In this document: one piece after another, positions 31,823 through 43,070 of the stretch
Layout of the letters: each line of letters opens with the position of its first letter
Numbering within the stretch: the stretch's first letter is position 1
DNA from: Paraspadella gotoi
Taxonomy: Eukaryota; Chaetognatha
Direction of reading: 5' to 3'
DNA length: 64,000 nucleotides
Assembly: GCA_051294375.1 (NCBI GenBank)
Contig: CM119268.1
Span: 9,061,187-9,125,186 of the forward strand
Position numbers and translations under genes: made by a program
The notes under the pieces: model-generated
Seen by the model: only the letters and a program-made list of their open reading frames with translations
What the model was told of the DNA's origin: nothing
Databases searched by the model: none

Positions 31823-32261
31823 CTGAATAAAAATACTTAAAATACTTACAAAATACATAAATTGATAAATTATATTCGATAACATTGTTTATCACGCAAT
31901 ATATCTACTAGGCCCTAGATATCTTGTAAGGCGGCCAAAATTGAACACTTTTTATAACTTCTAGTTCTCTTTAATTTTTTTTCCCTTTTACTCACTAATC
32001 CGATTTTCAATATAACTTTCTGAATTAGTCATTGGGTTGTTGCACTGAAGCTTTAAATATTTATTAATATAATCAATATACAAAGTATTGACGAATTGTG
32101 CCAGGGAAATGAGTTTAGATGGAAAAAACATAAAGTCACATTTACTTGAATCTTAAATATTAAGATTACTAATAAATCTTTTAATTAATTAATTAATGTG
32201 AAAAAATGATGCAAGTTTAAAAAAAATTTGAAAAGCATAAAGATTTTCGCAAATGCAGAAA

Positions 32262-32309
<48 letters not shown>

Positions 32310-32565
32310 TCGAGTGAGTGAGACGGAGAGAGAAGGAGACATAAGAATAACATAGAGGATATTTGTTTGTTTTGATAAAATGTAAACCAAACATATTTAA
32401 TAACTGTCCTAACCAATTTTAAGGACATCGATGATGATAAGTTGAATATAATTTAAAATTAATTATTACATATTAAATTAATAATTAATTAATCATTATT
32501 AATTAATTAATTAATTATCGTAGGCAGATCCGCATTGTGGGTTGCTCAAACTTGTTTCTTTACTC
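31823..32565 (+). repeat. Outer R1-derived extension
   Basis: AT-rich spacer, then one more unit (AAATGAGTTTAGATGGAAAA, GCATAAAGATTTTCGCAAA, GA tract 32,263-32,305). TTAATTAA runs and the R1 tail (GGCAGATCC, GTTGCTCAAACTTGTTTC) close it at about 32,563. No mirror of this part is visible left of 27,412. Confidence 0.65.
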
Positions 32566-33060
32566 AATCGACAGGTCTTTGCGGAAAAATTTTTGCGAAA
32601 AAATCGGTCTATTTTTTAAAATCTGCTAGGCAACAAATTTTGATAAATCATACGCTACCCCAAGATTTTAAGATTTTTACATCCATATGATATAAATCCA
32701 AAAATGGATGAGAATTAAAAAAAGATAAGAGAAGAGAGGCATAGGGTGAAAAAAAAATTTGCAGGGAGAGAGAGATAGATTGGAAAGAAATCTAAATATA
32801 GAGGGAGAAGGGGGGAGAACGAAAACAATTAAGAGAAAAGAAAAGATAAGCAAATAGGAGAAAGAGAATTAGAGAGGAGAGAAAGCAGAGTAGGAAGGAA
32901 GGGAAATAAAGGTAAACGGGAAGAAAAGAAGGGATGACACAGAGAAATGTATTGAGACAGAAAGTCGGAGAAAGGGAGAGAAGACAGAGAAAGAGAAAAA
33001 AGAGAGGGCAAAAGAGAGGGATCAAGAGAACATCAAGAAAATAGTAAAAAAAATTGGAAA
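32566..33060. other. Purine-rich stretch
   Basis: From 32,720 to 33,020 nearly all purines (GA, GGA, AAAG). No gene. Confidence 0.6.
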
Positions 33061-33411
33061 AATAGTTCTAAATATAGCGTGCCATTGCCTAAACTGTAGT
33101 ATATCTAAAAAACGATCTGACGAGTAATTTAATCTTTAGAAAGTTTCCTTACCATGAAAATTCGTTTTAGTTTCAATAATTAGGGCAGATACCATAATTA
33201 GAATGATTAAGGTAAAGAAATTATATAAATACCGTATTATTGAAAGCATAAGAAATTCACCAGTAAGTTCTATGTTATAAAGGAGAAATATCTATAGCCA
33301 ACCTTTTTTTTAAATAAAGCGTATTTTATATTAATCAGTGGAAAGAAAAGAAATAATAGTTATATAAGTTCAATTTTATTGTTGAAATACTCGAATAGAA
33401 ATAACTGCCAT
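33061..33411. other. AT-rich stretch
   Basis: I see nothing definable in it. Confidence 0.5.
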
Positions 33412-33720
33412 ATGTAGTCGGGCTATTGCCTAGGTACACCCCCGCATATAAACGATTCTATTCTAATACTTAAATCATAATGCAGTGGTTCATTGAGTAA
33501 AGGCCGTCAGCTTGTAATCACTAGGCACCGGGTTCAATCCTAACCCTGTACCTACCCTGAGGGAAAGATGAGGACGGCCATAAACGCCCTTGGCGTAGAA
33601 AACCCTGCAAGCTGGTTCAAAGCCTATGACCGTTGCATGGCTGTTAGAAGGGGGTTTAGAAAGTTGCGTATATGACACTTCAGTAGGGTTCGAGCGAATG
33701 GAACAATGTGTGTTTGTATA
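33412..33720 (+). mobile_element. tRNA-derived SINE, plus orientation
   Basis: Box B GGTTCAATCC at 33,531-33,540 within CACCGGGTTCAATCCTAACC. An A-box-like TGGTTCATTGAGTAAAGG lies about 40 bases upstream. Body block GAGGACGGCC, tail block GTTAGAAGGGGG with AAAGTTGCG. Homology to the inverted copy at 37,668-37,925 extends upstream of the tRNA-like head (TGTAGTCGGGC and TGCCTAGGTACACCCC). Open frames in it are antisense artefacts shared by both copies. Confidence 0.75.
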
Positions 33721-34859
33721 TGTATAAAAAAATATTTTATATTTTTTTATTACAATATCATAAATTGAATTTTCTTTATAATAATATCCTTATAAAATCA
33801 TTAAATTTCAAAATCCTATTTTTTAAATTTAAGAACAGATTCGGGTTGCCGAAAAAATAATGATTAAAAAGTTTTATCATATAATAGTTTCCTATTACAA
33901 ATAGTGAAATGTAAAGAATTTTGACTTTTTTTCCATTTTGATGCTGAAAACATAAAACATAAAGAATAAGGCATAAGAGAAAGTTACGTACAAAAAATTC
34001 TAAAGTCAATTATGAACAACATATCATCAGTAAACATTATTTGTAAAAAAATTAATTTATGTTTTTTTATTTTCGCAGTAGGTCTATATTATATATAGTA
34101 CATCCTTATAAAATTGAAAAATTTTAAAATAGGCTTTCTTATTTGATTTGCAGATTGAATTCTCCCGTCCAAAAAGTTGATAAAAGAAAATATAAATCAT
34201 TTTTAAAAATTCTTTCATTAATGAGTTAAAAATTTAAAAAACTATATTTAATATAATAAAAAATTATATTCAGCTTAAAATATAGTTTTTCTAATTTTGA
34301 CCCACTTAATGAACGAATTCTTTCAAAAAGAGTTATAATTTCTTTTTTATCAACTTTTTATGACAAATCTGAAATTCAGCAAAAAATCTTTAAAAAACTG
34401 TTTTGAAATTTTTAACATGTGGTTTAGTACTAGTATAGAATAGGGCCTACGTCGTAATTGTAAAACTTATTATTATTATTTTAATATATAATGTCATTAG
34501 TATAATGTTGTTCGTTCCTCACTTTTAGAATTTTAATTAAAGTTAAATTTAGAAATTTTACTACGCCTTATAAAAGATCAGAATATTTAATAAAGTTTTA
34601 CAAACAATTATTGGAAACTATTATATTTATAAGGGATATTACTATATAATATATTATAATGAATGAAACTGTTCCCCAAACAATATAAGCAAATATTTTT
34701 TTTAAACTTAATCATACTACCTCGAGTTTAAGTATACTTGTTTGTTTACTCAAATAAATTTATGTTCCGCAGTCCTCACTCGTACTCTTCAGCTACTTAC
34801 GCGCCATATCCACATATATTATATAGCTCATAAGAAATTTTTGTTTATTTTTCTTTCAG
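33721..34859. other. AT-rich intergenic stretch
   Basis: Very AT-rich with no exon-like segment until the T-rich acceptor at its right end (GTTTATTTTTCTTTCAG). Confidence 0.5.
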
Positions 34860-34970
34860 ATCGGCAATCGATCCTTCTCGGAAGGCCATTCGAGTTCATT
34901 CAATGTCGAAAGGGAAACTTACAAACAAATTGAAAAAGTTTTAGAAAATTTATCATTCTCTGATGGTTAA
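34860..34970 (+). CDS. Candidate terminal exon, plus strand
   Basis: Immediately follows a textbook acceptor (TTTATTTTTCTTTCAG). Phase-0 frame reads IGNRSFSEGHSSSFNVERET, then YKQIEKVLENLSFSDG-stop. AATAAA overlaps the stop codon (34,969-34,974), although a polyA signal this close would leave a very short 3' UTR. In such AT-rich DNA a 36-codon open frame is not decisive. No upstream plus exon was identified. Confidence 0.4.
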   Translation: MGNRSFSEGHSSSFNVERETYKQIEKVLENLSFSDG

Positions 34971-35086
34971 TAAAGTTCTTTCCAGTTTTGTCTCGACCGA
35001 CGGTTTTGGAAATTCAGGCGTTGCAGCCTCGTAAGAATTAGAAGAATCAGGCACTGCGTCTTGAATGCAAGACTGACGTTGGCGAT
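34953..35086 (-). CDS. Candidate terminal exon, minus strand, overlapping the previous one
   Basis: Acceptor AATATTCTGTCCAG, then RQRQSCIQDAVPDSSNSYEA and ATPEFPKPSVETKLERTLLT, ending IRE-stop. Its last 18 bases overlap the plus-strand exon in antisense. A minus-strand AATAAA lies at 34,844-34,849, inside the pyrimidine tract of the plus-strand acceptor. No upstream partner exon was identified with confidence. Confidence 0.4.
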
Positions 35087-36094
35087 CTGGACAGAATATT
35101 TATAATTTTGTAAAAGGAAAAGTCCGGGTAATTCATAGGAAATAAAAATAATGTATAGTTAAAAGAGAGATAATTCCTTATTTGTATTGTAGGCGAAAAT
35201 TCAACATTTTTTCTAATAGAGATTTCCGTTCGAATCTGACTGCCCCAACTTTACAAACGACCTGCAAAGAAATTCCGGGTAGAAACAGTGTAAAAACACA
35301 CGATTCCGACAGCTTTGCATCTCAAGAGCTCGTTCCTTTCTTTTTGTGCATTTGATAAAGATTTACTATCAAACAAGCCAGAGTAAATGGACTACTTGTG
35401 TCCGGAGGATTTTCATACCTCATTTTTTTACTATATAAATGAAAGGGAAATTTCACTTTTTTAAAATTATAACGGATACGGTATGTAGCATTATAAATGA
35501 CACTTCAAATTTTGAGATTCCAAAACCTTGGTGTCCTAAAGCTCGTTCTATTTTTCTTTTTCATTATGACAATTTTTTTTATATTAAACTCAACATGAAA
35601 AAGTGATTAGTCAGTTTTATCGGAAATTTTTATTTAAAAAGAAATAAAAGAAAGTTGAGAGAAAAAACTTAGCTTTTCCTATATCTTTTGAAGGAACAAG
35701 GATAAAGGGATGGCAATAGTACCAAAATGAAGCCATAATCATAGGGACATACATAATACAATTTAGAATTACTTTTGCTGAAACCACCTTCAGGCGTGAG
35801 TGTCAAACTCAGTCAAAATTATAATGAATTTTAAAACTATTGACTATTTAACCTATTTAAAAACTTAAATAATAAATTAAAAATGGATGAATGACAGGTC
35901 TATAATTCTGAAGCTTTTACACGGATTTCAAGAGGGAGTTAAATGATAATGATCAAATACTGTGGCTAAATTATCTGATTATCAGATTATCAGATTTTGC
36001 ACCCTGGTAAAAAGAGCTGACGTTTTTTTTTTATTTTTCCAACTGCCCAGTAGTCCAGCGCTTGCCTACTTTCGTTTTAGTTATGTGCTCATCA
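35087..36094. other. AT-rich stretch
   Basis: A segment at 35,219-35,355 follows TTTTTTCTAATAG and is open on the plus strand (DFRSNLTAPTLQTTCKEI), but the minus strand also has an acceptor and a frame there (VVCKVGAVRFERKS). I make no call. Confidence 0.3.
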
Positions 36095-36350
36095 ATGACA
36101 TGATCCCGACTCTATTAATCCACTTTGTCAGTCCGTCGGTCCGCGCCCTCCATTATATCAGTTGACCAAATTATGCCAGTTGATCAAATAAGTGCAAGTT
36201 GAATCAAATTAGTGCAAGTTGACTAAATTAATGCAAGTTGACTAAATAAGCAATTTAACTAAATATGCAAGTTGACTAAATTATGCAAGTTGACAAAATT
36301 ATGCAAATTACAAATTATGCAAAATTAGCAAATTATTCATGTTGGCATGC
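36095..36350 (+). repeat. R1 head with 18-bp minisatellite
   Basis: GATCCCGACTCTATTAATCC, then CACTTTGTCAGTCCGTCGG, directly followed by TTGACCAAATTATGCCAG-type units that decay to AAATTATGCAAGTTGACTA. Confidence 0.8.
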
Positions 36351-36599
36351 GAGCTACTGTAGGGAAGTCTGCGTAAGCGTCCGTGTCAAGTTGGTATAAA
36401 AACATTGATTTTCTTTGATATCTTTTGAACCCAAAATGATAGAACGATGAGACTGGTATCATATTAAAGCATATTATGGGCCATCTTTTCCATATAATTT
36501 TTAAAAATGTTTCTAAGGATTTTTTAAAATCTTGATCGGAATCTTAGTCAAAAGTATTAACAACTGTTTGAAATTAATAAACACACTTGGCCACATTTA
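36351..36599. other. Unique stretch
   Basis: Nothing definable seen. Confidence 0.5.
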
Positions 36600-36780
36600 A
36601 AAAAAATAAATAAATATAGATTCCATCGAAACTTCATATCCAGCTCAATCACAACACTTCCCTACCAGCACACAAAAATTTCATTCCAATCCATCCGATC
36701 CAATCATGAGTAATTGGTGTTTTTTGCTAAAGTGGGACGGACGGACGGACGGACGGACGGACATCGTTTTTTTTTGATAT
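36600..36780 (-). repeat. R1 fragment, inverted
   Basis: Reverse complement of the R1 body: ATTCCATCGAAACTTCATAT, CACACAAAAATTTCATTCC, then six GGAC units and GACATCG. Confidence 0.85.
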
Positions 36781-36784
36781 TTAT

Positions 36785-37170
36785 CAGAGACAGTTGAGTT
36801 TAGTTTGACAACGATTTTTATTTAATTCAAAAACAGACATGTTTCGGCTTCAATTTCAAGCTTTCATACAGCTTTAGTGAACTTTGAAAATATTTTTGTG
36901 TAAAGGAAGAGAGAAAGAGAGATAAACAGAGAGAGAGAGAGAGAGGCAAAATTTCCAACACAGAGTTTAGAAAGGACAGTGGTCAATTGGTGAGGAGAGG
37001 CTGAGTTGAGAAAAGACAGAGTAAGTTGTGAAAAGAAGTGAAATGGTGAAAAGAGGGGGGGGTGAGGAGAGAGGAAGAGAGAGAGAGGAGAAAACAGTGC
37101 AAAATCTTTACATTGTGTAATGTATAACAATAAGAAAAAATTAAACTGATGGCAATATTAGTGAAATATA
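36785..37170 (-). repeat. R2 dispersed repeat, inverted copy
   Basis: Reverse complement aligns with 12,820-13,165 through ACTTCTTTTCA, ACTTACTC and the hammerhead-like region. More GA/CT expansion here than in the other copies. Confidence 0.7.
36836..36871 (-). ncRNA. Hammerhead-like ribozyme core, with intact GUC
   Basis: On the minus strand: CTGTATGA (one T inserted in CUGAUGA), stem II partners AGCTT and GAAGCC with imperfect pairing, GAAAC, then ATGTC with the cleavage triplet GUC preserved. ACATGT is a palindrome, as in hammerheads that pair stem III as dimers. Confidence 0.45.
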
Positions 37171-37576
37171 ACAATTAATGCTACTTAATAATTAGTGAGA
37201 ATGAAACAGAAATTGAAATTGAAAAGGACTCTCTCTCTCTCTCTCTCCTATTTTTTTCTGTTTCCGTTCTCTTTCTCTTTCCGGTTCAACCCTTCACAAC
37301 AGATTTTTTTAAAAATTTTTATGTTTATTTTTTTTTCCTTCGTAAATTTTTCTTTTCTAGTTAATACTGTATTTATTAATTTTTTCCTCGTCTTTCTCCA
37401 CCTCATTCCTTCGGCCGTTTCCTTTCCTTTCCATTCCCTTTCTTTCCTCTCTCTCTATTCCCCCCTCCCATCTCATCCTCCCCCCATCGTCTCCCTCTCC
37501 ATCGTTTTGCCGACGTTTTTAGGTAATTGGTTTATCTCGGAATGCAGTCCGCAAATGGATCGTCGTCTTGGGCGTG

Positions 37577-37624
<48 letters not shown>

Positions 37625-37667
37625 AGTTAATGAAGGGAGATGTGGATAAGGCGCTAAGTGGGGCTGA
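37171..37667. other. CT/T-rich stretch with GA tract
   Basis: T/C-rich from 37,228 to 37,520. GA tract at 37,582-37,621. No supported gene. Confidence 0.6.
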
Positions 37668-37925
37668 AGAGTGCTATCCGCAACTTCTTTAACCCCCTTT
37701 AGCAGCCATGGAACGGGTCCTGGGCTTGGAACCAGACTTGAGGGTTTTTCAAAACCCCTCAAGGCGGCTTACGGCCGTCCTCACGCTTCCCGCAGGGTAG
37801 GTACCGGGTTGGGATTGAACCCAGTACCTAGTGGTCATGAGCTGATTTACTAAATGAGCCACCGGGTCACAACTGAAGGTGTCATGCTTATAGGAGGGGT
37901 GAACCAAGGCAGTGCCCGACTACAG
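37668..37925 (-). mobile_element. tRNA-derived SINE, minus orientation
   Basis: Reverse complement contains GGTTCAATCCCAACCCGG (box B at 37,811-37,821) and an A-box-like GGTGGCTCATTTAGTAAATC. GAGGACGGCCGTAAGCCGCC and TGCTAAAGGGGGTTAAAGAA follow. Better preserved than the copy at 33,412-33,720. Confidence 0.8.
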
Positions 37926-39000
37926 AGTGGAAGAGAAGTCGAGAAGGGGGAGGAGATGAAGAGAAGATGAGTTGAGATGAGTTGCGAAGATTAGATGAGA
38001 TAAAGAGATAATAATGACATATGATATCTAATATGAAAATTTGCAAATTACTTGTTATCTTATTAGAAACCTAGGGCAGGAAGTAACTTTTAACCTTGAT
38101 GATCCCTCTATTATAAAAGAACATAACATAACATAAAGAACAAACGTAAGAAAGATTATAAAAGAATTGATAATTAAATCTAATACATATTGAAATATAT
38201 CAAACTTTCATTCATTCATTTAAAAATTTAATGTTATTTAGTCTAATATTGTAAAACGAGTAATCTTGCAATTTTTCATATAAGAAGAGAAGATGGTAAG
38301 CGAAAGAGGCCGAAATGAGTAGTTGAAAAAATGAGAAGATGAGTAAAAGAGATGATGAGCGGACCAGACGGGAAATGAAGAGTTGAAGATGAAGAAATAA
38401 TGGAAATGAGGAGATGAGAAATTGAGGTGATTCAGACCAATAAACAGGATAAGCTGGGTCTCATTGGGTGAGGACGTCCAGGGATAATTAAATAAATATT
38501 CTTATGATATTATTATGTTATAATATTAAACGAATTGTTTAGACTTGTTGAGTGATCAATCGATATTATAATGACTCAGAGAACCCGAGACGAGTTAGCA
38601 TATATCAGAAAATTATTTCGTATTTAACTTATTTCTTGTTTTATAACATTTCATATCGACGACTCTCCCCGCGATCTAATTTTTCTTAACCTTCCTTTCG
38701 TTCTCCGTATAAGTCGTCTTCAACCACGTGAGCGTCGTCGTCGTCGTTGTCGTCGTCGTTGTCGTCTCACGTTTCTTCCTGCGATGAGTTTCGGGTGATA
38801 TCACGTTATCCTTTAACCACGTCTCCACCTTCTCTGCCCCCTCCAAAAGAAGGCATTTGAGGAGCGAAGAAATAAAAGAGAAGAGAGAAAAAGAAAAGCA
38901 AAGGAGGTTTAAAAAGAGTAGAAAAGGATGAAAGAAAAGAGAGAAAAAAGAAAAGCAAATTTCTAATTTTCTTTATCTTTTAGGTTTTCAATTTTCGACG
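37926..39000. other. Intergenic stretch, purine-rich then AT-rich
   Basis: GATGAG/GAAGATGAG-rich at 37,930-38,010 and 38,285-38,430. A (GTC)n run at 38,732-38,768 would encode Asp on the minus strand followed by HVVEDDLYGERKEG-stop, but that frame has a stop just upstream and no good acceptor. Confidence 0.4.
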
Positions 39001-39283
39001 CCATTTTTTCTTCTTTTTTTTTTTACCTTTTTAATTTTGCTCTTCGTTGCGACAAAGTCGATAATTTTAGCCGGCTTCCTCTTATTGACTTCGCATAATT
39101 ACCGCGCATCATTGCATTATTCGGCATGCCATGCATTGCATTCCTTGCTACTATTTATCTCTTTGCTTTTAGAACCAAATTTTTTTTTTTCAATCCCGCT
39201 TCCATTTTCTTTCATTTTTTTTCGTCCTGAACTTTTTCGAAATTCGCCTCGCGTTTTTTATTGACTGTATCTCTCTTCTCTCT

Positions 39284-39317
<34 letters not shown>

Positions 39318-39747
39318 CTCTCTCTCTCTCCTCTCTCTTCTCTCTCTCTCTCTCTCTCTCGGTCTCTCTCTCTCTTCTCTCTCTCTCTCTCTGCTCTCTC
39401 TCTCCTCTCTCTCTCTCTTCTCTTTCAATTATCTCCCGGTTTCTTTCTATTTTCTTCTTTCCAAAACGAGACTGGCGCATTTTTTATTTATTTTTTTAGT
39501 CCGGATTTAGTAAGAAAAAAATTTTCTACTTTTTCTTTCTCTCTTTTTTTTTCAATATTTTTATTCTCTTTTTTTTTTTTTTTCGTCGTTTTCTTTTTCC
39601 AATTTTTTTCCTCATTTTCTGGCAGAAATAAAATGATTCGCTCGAAATTCGGAAACTCATTTAACTTTAATCAAGAAAATCGTCAAAAAAAAAAATGAGG
39701 AGAAAGGAGAAAGATGGAGGAAAAAAACTCGTCTCATCCGTCTCTCT

Positions 39748-39808
<61 letters not shown>

Positions 39809-39962
39809 CTTGAAGTTCCCTTCATGATTTTGAATGAAATTAAGAATGAGGATTGAAAGTCCGAAGAAAAAAAAAGGAGAGAAAACTGTCGACCTGAATA
39901 TAAATCCTTCGTAATTTGTTGCTTTTACTCTCCATTTCGGTCATGACCCCAGGAAACCGGAC

Positions 39963-40003
<41 letters not shown>

Positions 40004-40595
40004 CATCTCTCTCTCTCTTCTCTCTCTCCTCTCCTCTCTCCTTTTTTTTCCTTTTCTCCTTTTCTTTTAATTCCTCCCTTTCCTTTCTTCTTTTCCCTTC
40101 TCTTTCTCCATCATTCTTAAATCAAAACTTAAAATTTAATCAAAATCTTTGATTCCTTTTTTCTTTCATTTTTCGAATTTACAATTGACGCAATTAAATA
40201 TGGGGAAATCAAGGTAAGATAATTTTAGACTGTTTTAAATTTGTCCGTTTGTTTTCTTCAAATCGTACTAATATTGTATTACCGAATTAAGTTGATCTTT
40301 AACTTTAAGTTTTAACTATCGGTGGCCGTGACGTTCTTATAAGGTAACCCGCGCCATCTGCCATGCAATCATTGCAGCTTTCAAGGCGGTTTTTTTTTTT
40401 CGTTTGATCAGAGCAGAATTTCGAATCATGCTATGGGACGGGTAATGTATAATGTATAATATATAATGTGTACAATTGAACCGTGGACCTCGCTGCCGAT
40501 GGCGATGGAACGAAAGTGTCTCAGCGCCAAAGTGAAAACGGAATGGAATAAAGAAGGCGAGCGGCGAAAGAGTAGGACGGCGCCTTTGGGAAAGG
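39001..40595. other. Intergenic stretch with large CT microsatellites
   Basis: CT blocks at 39,272-39,422, 39,741-39,805 and 39,967-40,040, between T-rich DNA. No supported gene. Confidence 0.65.
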
Positions 40596-40714
40596 NNNNN
40601 NNNNNNNNNNNNNNNNNNNNNNNNNNNNNNNNNNNNNNNNNNNNNNNNNNNNNNNNNNNNNNNNNNNNNNNNNNNNNNNNNNNNNNNNNNNNNNNNNNNN
40701 NNNNNNNNNNNNNN
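40596..40714. other. Assembly gap (119 N)
   Basis: N run in otherwise mixed sequence. Confidence 0.99.
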
Positions 40715-41062
40715 CTACTCCATCCTCTAATCGTCTCACTCTCTCTCGGATATAAAAAAGTCCTCTACTTGATTCTTTTCCCGTTCGATAAAAAACGGGG
40801 TGAGATTTCCGTCCTCTTAACTCTCATCTCCTCTCTCTCTCTTCGTCTCTCTTCTCGTCTCGTCTCATCTCTCCTCGAAGAGAGAGAGAGAGAGAGAGAG
40901 AGAGTGAAAAGCGAGACAGAGAGAGAGATAGACGGAGACAGAGAGCAAATGCGTTTTATGTGGAGACGAGAGAATGAAAAGAGGCGAGAAGGAAAAGATC
41001 ACTTTCTCAAAGGGATTCGATCAACCAGAGTGAAGGAGTTCAATCCAAGCGACTCTCTGAGA
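40715..41062. other. CT then GA short tracts
   Basis: CT-rich 40,825-40,875 directly followed by GA-rich 40,878-40,950; together they could form a weak hairpin. No gene supported. Confidence 0.5.
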
Positions 41063-41262
41063 CAATCTCCATTTAAATCCGGGGGTGCGACATTCACAAA
41101 CAGTTTTCATTTACATCCGGAGTTTTGATTTAATAGATGAACCTAAGTTACATCCGGGGATTAGGATTCTACTTGGGGTCTTCATTTACATTCGAGGTGG
41201 TGAAATCAACCGAGTCTTCATTAGCATACGGGATTCGAACAACTTTGGTTACGTACGGGGAT
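41063..41262 (+). repeat. Degenerate 30-41-bp tandem repeat
   Basis: Six units around a core like TTCATTTACATCCGGG: near 41,067, 41,106, 41,147, 41,182, 41,217 and 41,244. Units differ at many positions but keep the ACATCCGGGG-like box. Confidence 0.65.
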
Positions 41263-41508
41263 TTGGTTTTCTCAGACTATCTCAATCCCAAATCTCCGTC
41301 ACGCCATTTGAATGATTGAAGTCGTCTTTTCCCATTCAATTCCGTCAATTCACGATTTAACTTCAGTTCGTCGATTTCCATTTTGGACGAGAGAAGCGAA
41401 TCCAATATAACCATCGCTGCCTTCCTTCTTGCGGTCCGGAGCAATTTTAAGGGTGAAGTGACGAGAGAACGTCGTTGTTCCAAACGGCGCTCCTTTTTTT
41501 TTATTAAA
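41263..41508. other. Unique stretch
   Basis: No supported gene. Both strands have short open frames only. Confidence 0.5.
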
Positions 41509-41525
41509 ACCGCTCTCTCTCTCTA

Positions 41526-41589
<64 letters not shown>

Positions 41590-41592
41590 CGC
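41509..41592. repeat. (CT)n microsatellite
   Basis: CT dinucleotides with three CTTC interruptions. Confidence 0.95.
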
Positions 41593-41741
41593 CCTGCCCA
41601 AATCACGCGCTTTGTGACTATTTCCTCGTAATCACGCCCTCGTGCCTCTTATTTTATTGCTTCTCTATTTTCTTTCTTTTTTTTTTTCTTCTTCTTTTTC
41701 TCTCTTATTTTTTTTTTTCACGTCATCGATCCATTTTTATC

Positions 41742-41935
41742 ATCAACGGCGGCGGGGGCAGAGGGGCGGCGGCAGGCCGAGGGGGCACGGCGGCGCCCGA
41801 CCGGCTCTAGGGCGGCCACCGGTCTCGGCGCCGGCGGCTGTTAAGCGGCGCGGCGGCCGGGCCTTCGTTAAAAAACCGCCATTTGTAAACAATTGCCGCC
41901 TTGCCGCAAAAAGCCGCGAGGCGTTCAGTTTGTTT
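41742..41935. promoter_or_regulatory. Small GC-rich island
   Basis: About 190 bases of GCGGCGG/CCGGCG-type, CpG-dense sequence within AT-rich DNA. Contains ACCGCCATTTG, which reads CAAATGGCGGT on the minus strand and resembles a YY1/Pho site. Could be a promoter. No linked exon was identified. Confidence 0.35.
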
Positions 41936-41993
41936 TTGTGTTTCTTTTTTTTCTTTCTTTTTTTTTCAGTTTTTTGTTGTTTTCCCCTTCCTA

Positions 41994-42106
41994 GGAGAGA
42001 GAGAAGAGGACAGACAGAGAGAATTGAGAGAGAGAGAGGAGAGAGAGAGAGAGAAAGAGAAAGAGAAAGAGAAGAGAGAGAGAGAGAGAGAGATGAGAAT
42101 AGAGAA

Positions 42107-42140
<34 letters not shown>

Positions 42141-42170
42141 CGAGAGAGAGAGGATGAGAGAGAGACTCTT
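41994..42170. repeat. (GA)n microsatellite
   Basis: GA and GAAA-type purine repeats. Confidence 0.95.
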
Positions 42171-42229
42171 GCAGGGCAACAAAGGGGGGGAGGGGTAGGC
42201 GGCGATGTTGTTGTTTGTTGATGGTTCTT

Positions 42230-42292
42230 TTGTTCTTTGTTGGTGGCGTGAGCCTCCGGACATCATCGTCGTCGTTGAGGTAGTCAGTGTTA
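42230..42292 (-). CDS. Candidate Asp-rich exon fragment
   Basis: Follows AATCTCCAG on the minus strand and reads NTDYLNDDDDVRRLTPPTKN. The donor is not clear and the right reading end is approximate. It lies downstream of a stop-containing exon, so it would need another transcript. Confidence 0.25.
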
Positions 42293-42326
42293 CTGGAGAT
42301 TTTTTTTTGGCCGCTGGGTGTCGCTG

Positions 42327-42394
42327 CTAATGATGATTGGGCGTCGGTCGTCGTCCGTCGTCGTTTTCGTCGTCGAAGTTGTCGTATTTTAAAG
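42327..42394 (-). CDS. Candidate terminal exon, Asp-rich
   Basis: Acceptor AATCCAAATTCTAG, then LKYDNFDDENDDGRRPTPNH, one more His and TAG. There is no internal GT, so it can only be a last exon. The upstream partner was not found. Confidence 0.35.
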
Positions 42395-42809
42395 CTAGAA
42401 TTTGGATTATACGTTAAAATGCCTCTATATCTTTAGTTAATCTCGACTCTAATCCTTTTTACTCGGTAAGAAATTCAAGTTGAATAAGCCTTATTACGTC
42501 ATGGTCCTATAAAATGGAAAGTCAAACGTTCTTCCGAAGTGTCCCACTACGGCACAGCGGTGTACTCGCGTTAAAAATAGTTATCATCTTAATTAGTTTC
42601 CTTTATCAAACTAACATTAGGTCAAACATACCTGCAGAAATATATAACATAGATCCTGACATCAACTAAAAAAATTCGCCTCCGAAAAAATAGAACCAGA
42701 AAAAAAACCAGAAAACGGAATCTGAGAGCGAAATGGAAAACATGAGTCTTACAAACTTTTTCTAATTTCCTTCTTTTTCCGATATATTGGGGTTTTTTTT
42801 CTAGCGGAA

Positions 42810-42861
<52 letters not shown>

Positions 42862-43070
42862 AGTTATCGGAATCAGGTTTTTAGCATCGATCGGAAAACC
42901 AATCATTTTGACCGCCGGTTTGGCGATATATATTAAAATATGATTAGATCCCTGAGCTTAGAAAACATAAACATAAACAAACAAACTCTCGCACGAGATA
43001 GAACATGCGATCCAGATATAACCGATAATCGTCTGAATGCGCGAGCGACGCGGTTCCCGAAGCCAACGAT
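42395..43070. other. Unique stretch with a CT microsatellite
   Basis: CT tract at 42,814-42,856. Otherwise nothing supported. Confidence 0.5.

Noticed and set aside
33478-33550. Functional tRNA gene
   Set aside because: Box B is good, but the A box is degenerate, no cloverleaf closes, and the sequence continues into SINE body.
33490-33678. Small conserved ORF shared with 37,671-37,853
   Set aside because: The shared translation (RVGTGLGLNPVPS) comes from the antisense of the two SINE copies, not from a gene.
36864-37174. Minus-strand ORFs in R2
   Set aside because: Not conserved in frame with the R2 copies at 2.7 and 12.9 kb, which have different indels and stops.
38732-38850. Asp-rich minus-strand exon
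   Set aside because: The frame has a stop immediately before the Asp run and no usable acceptor after it.
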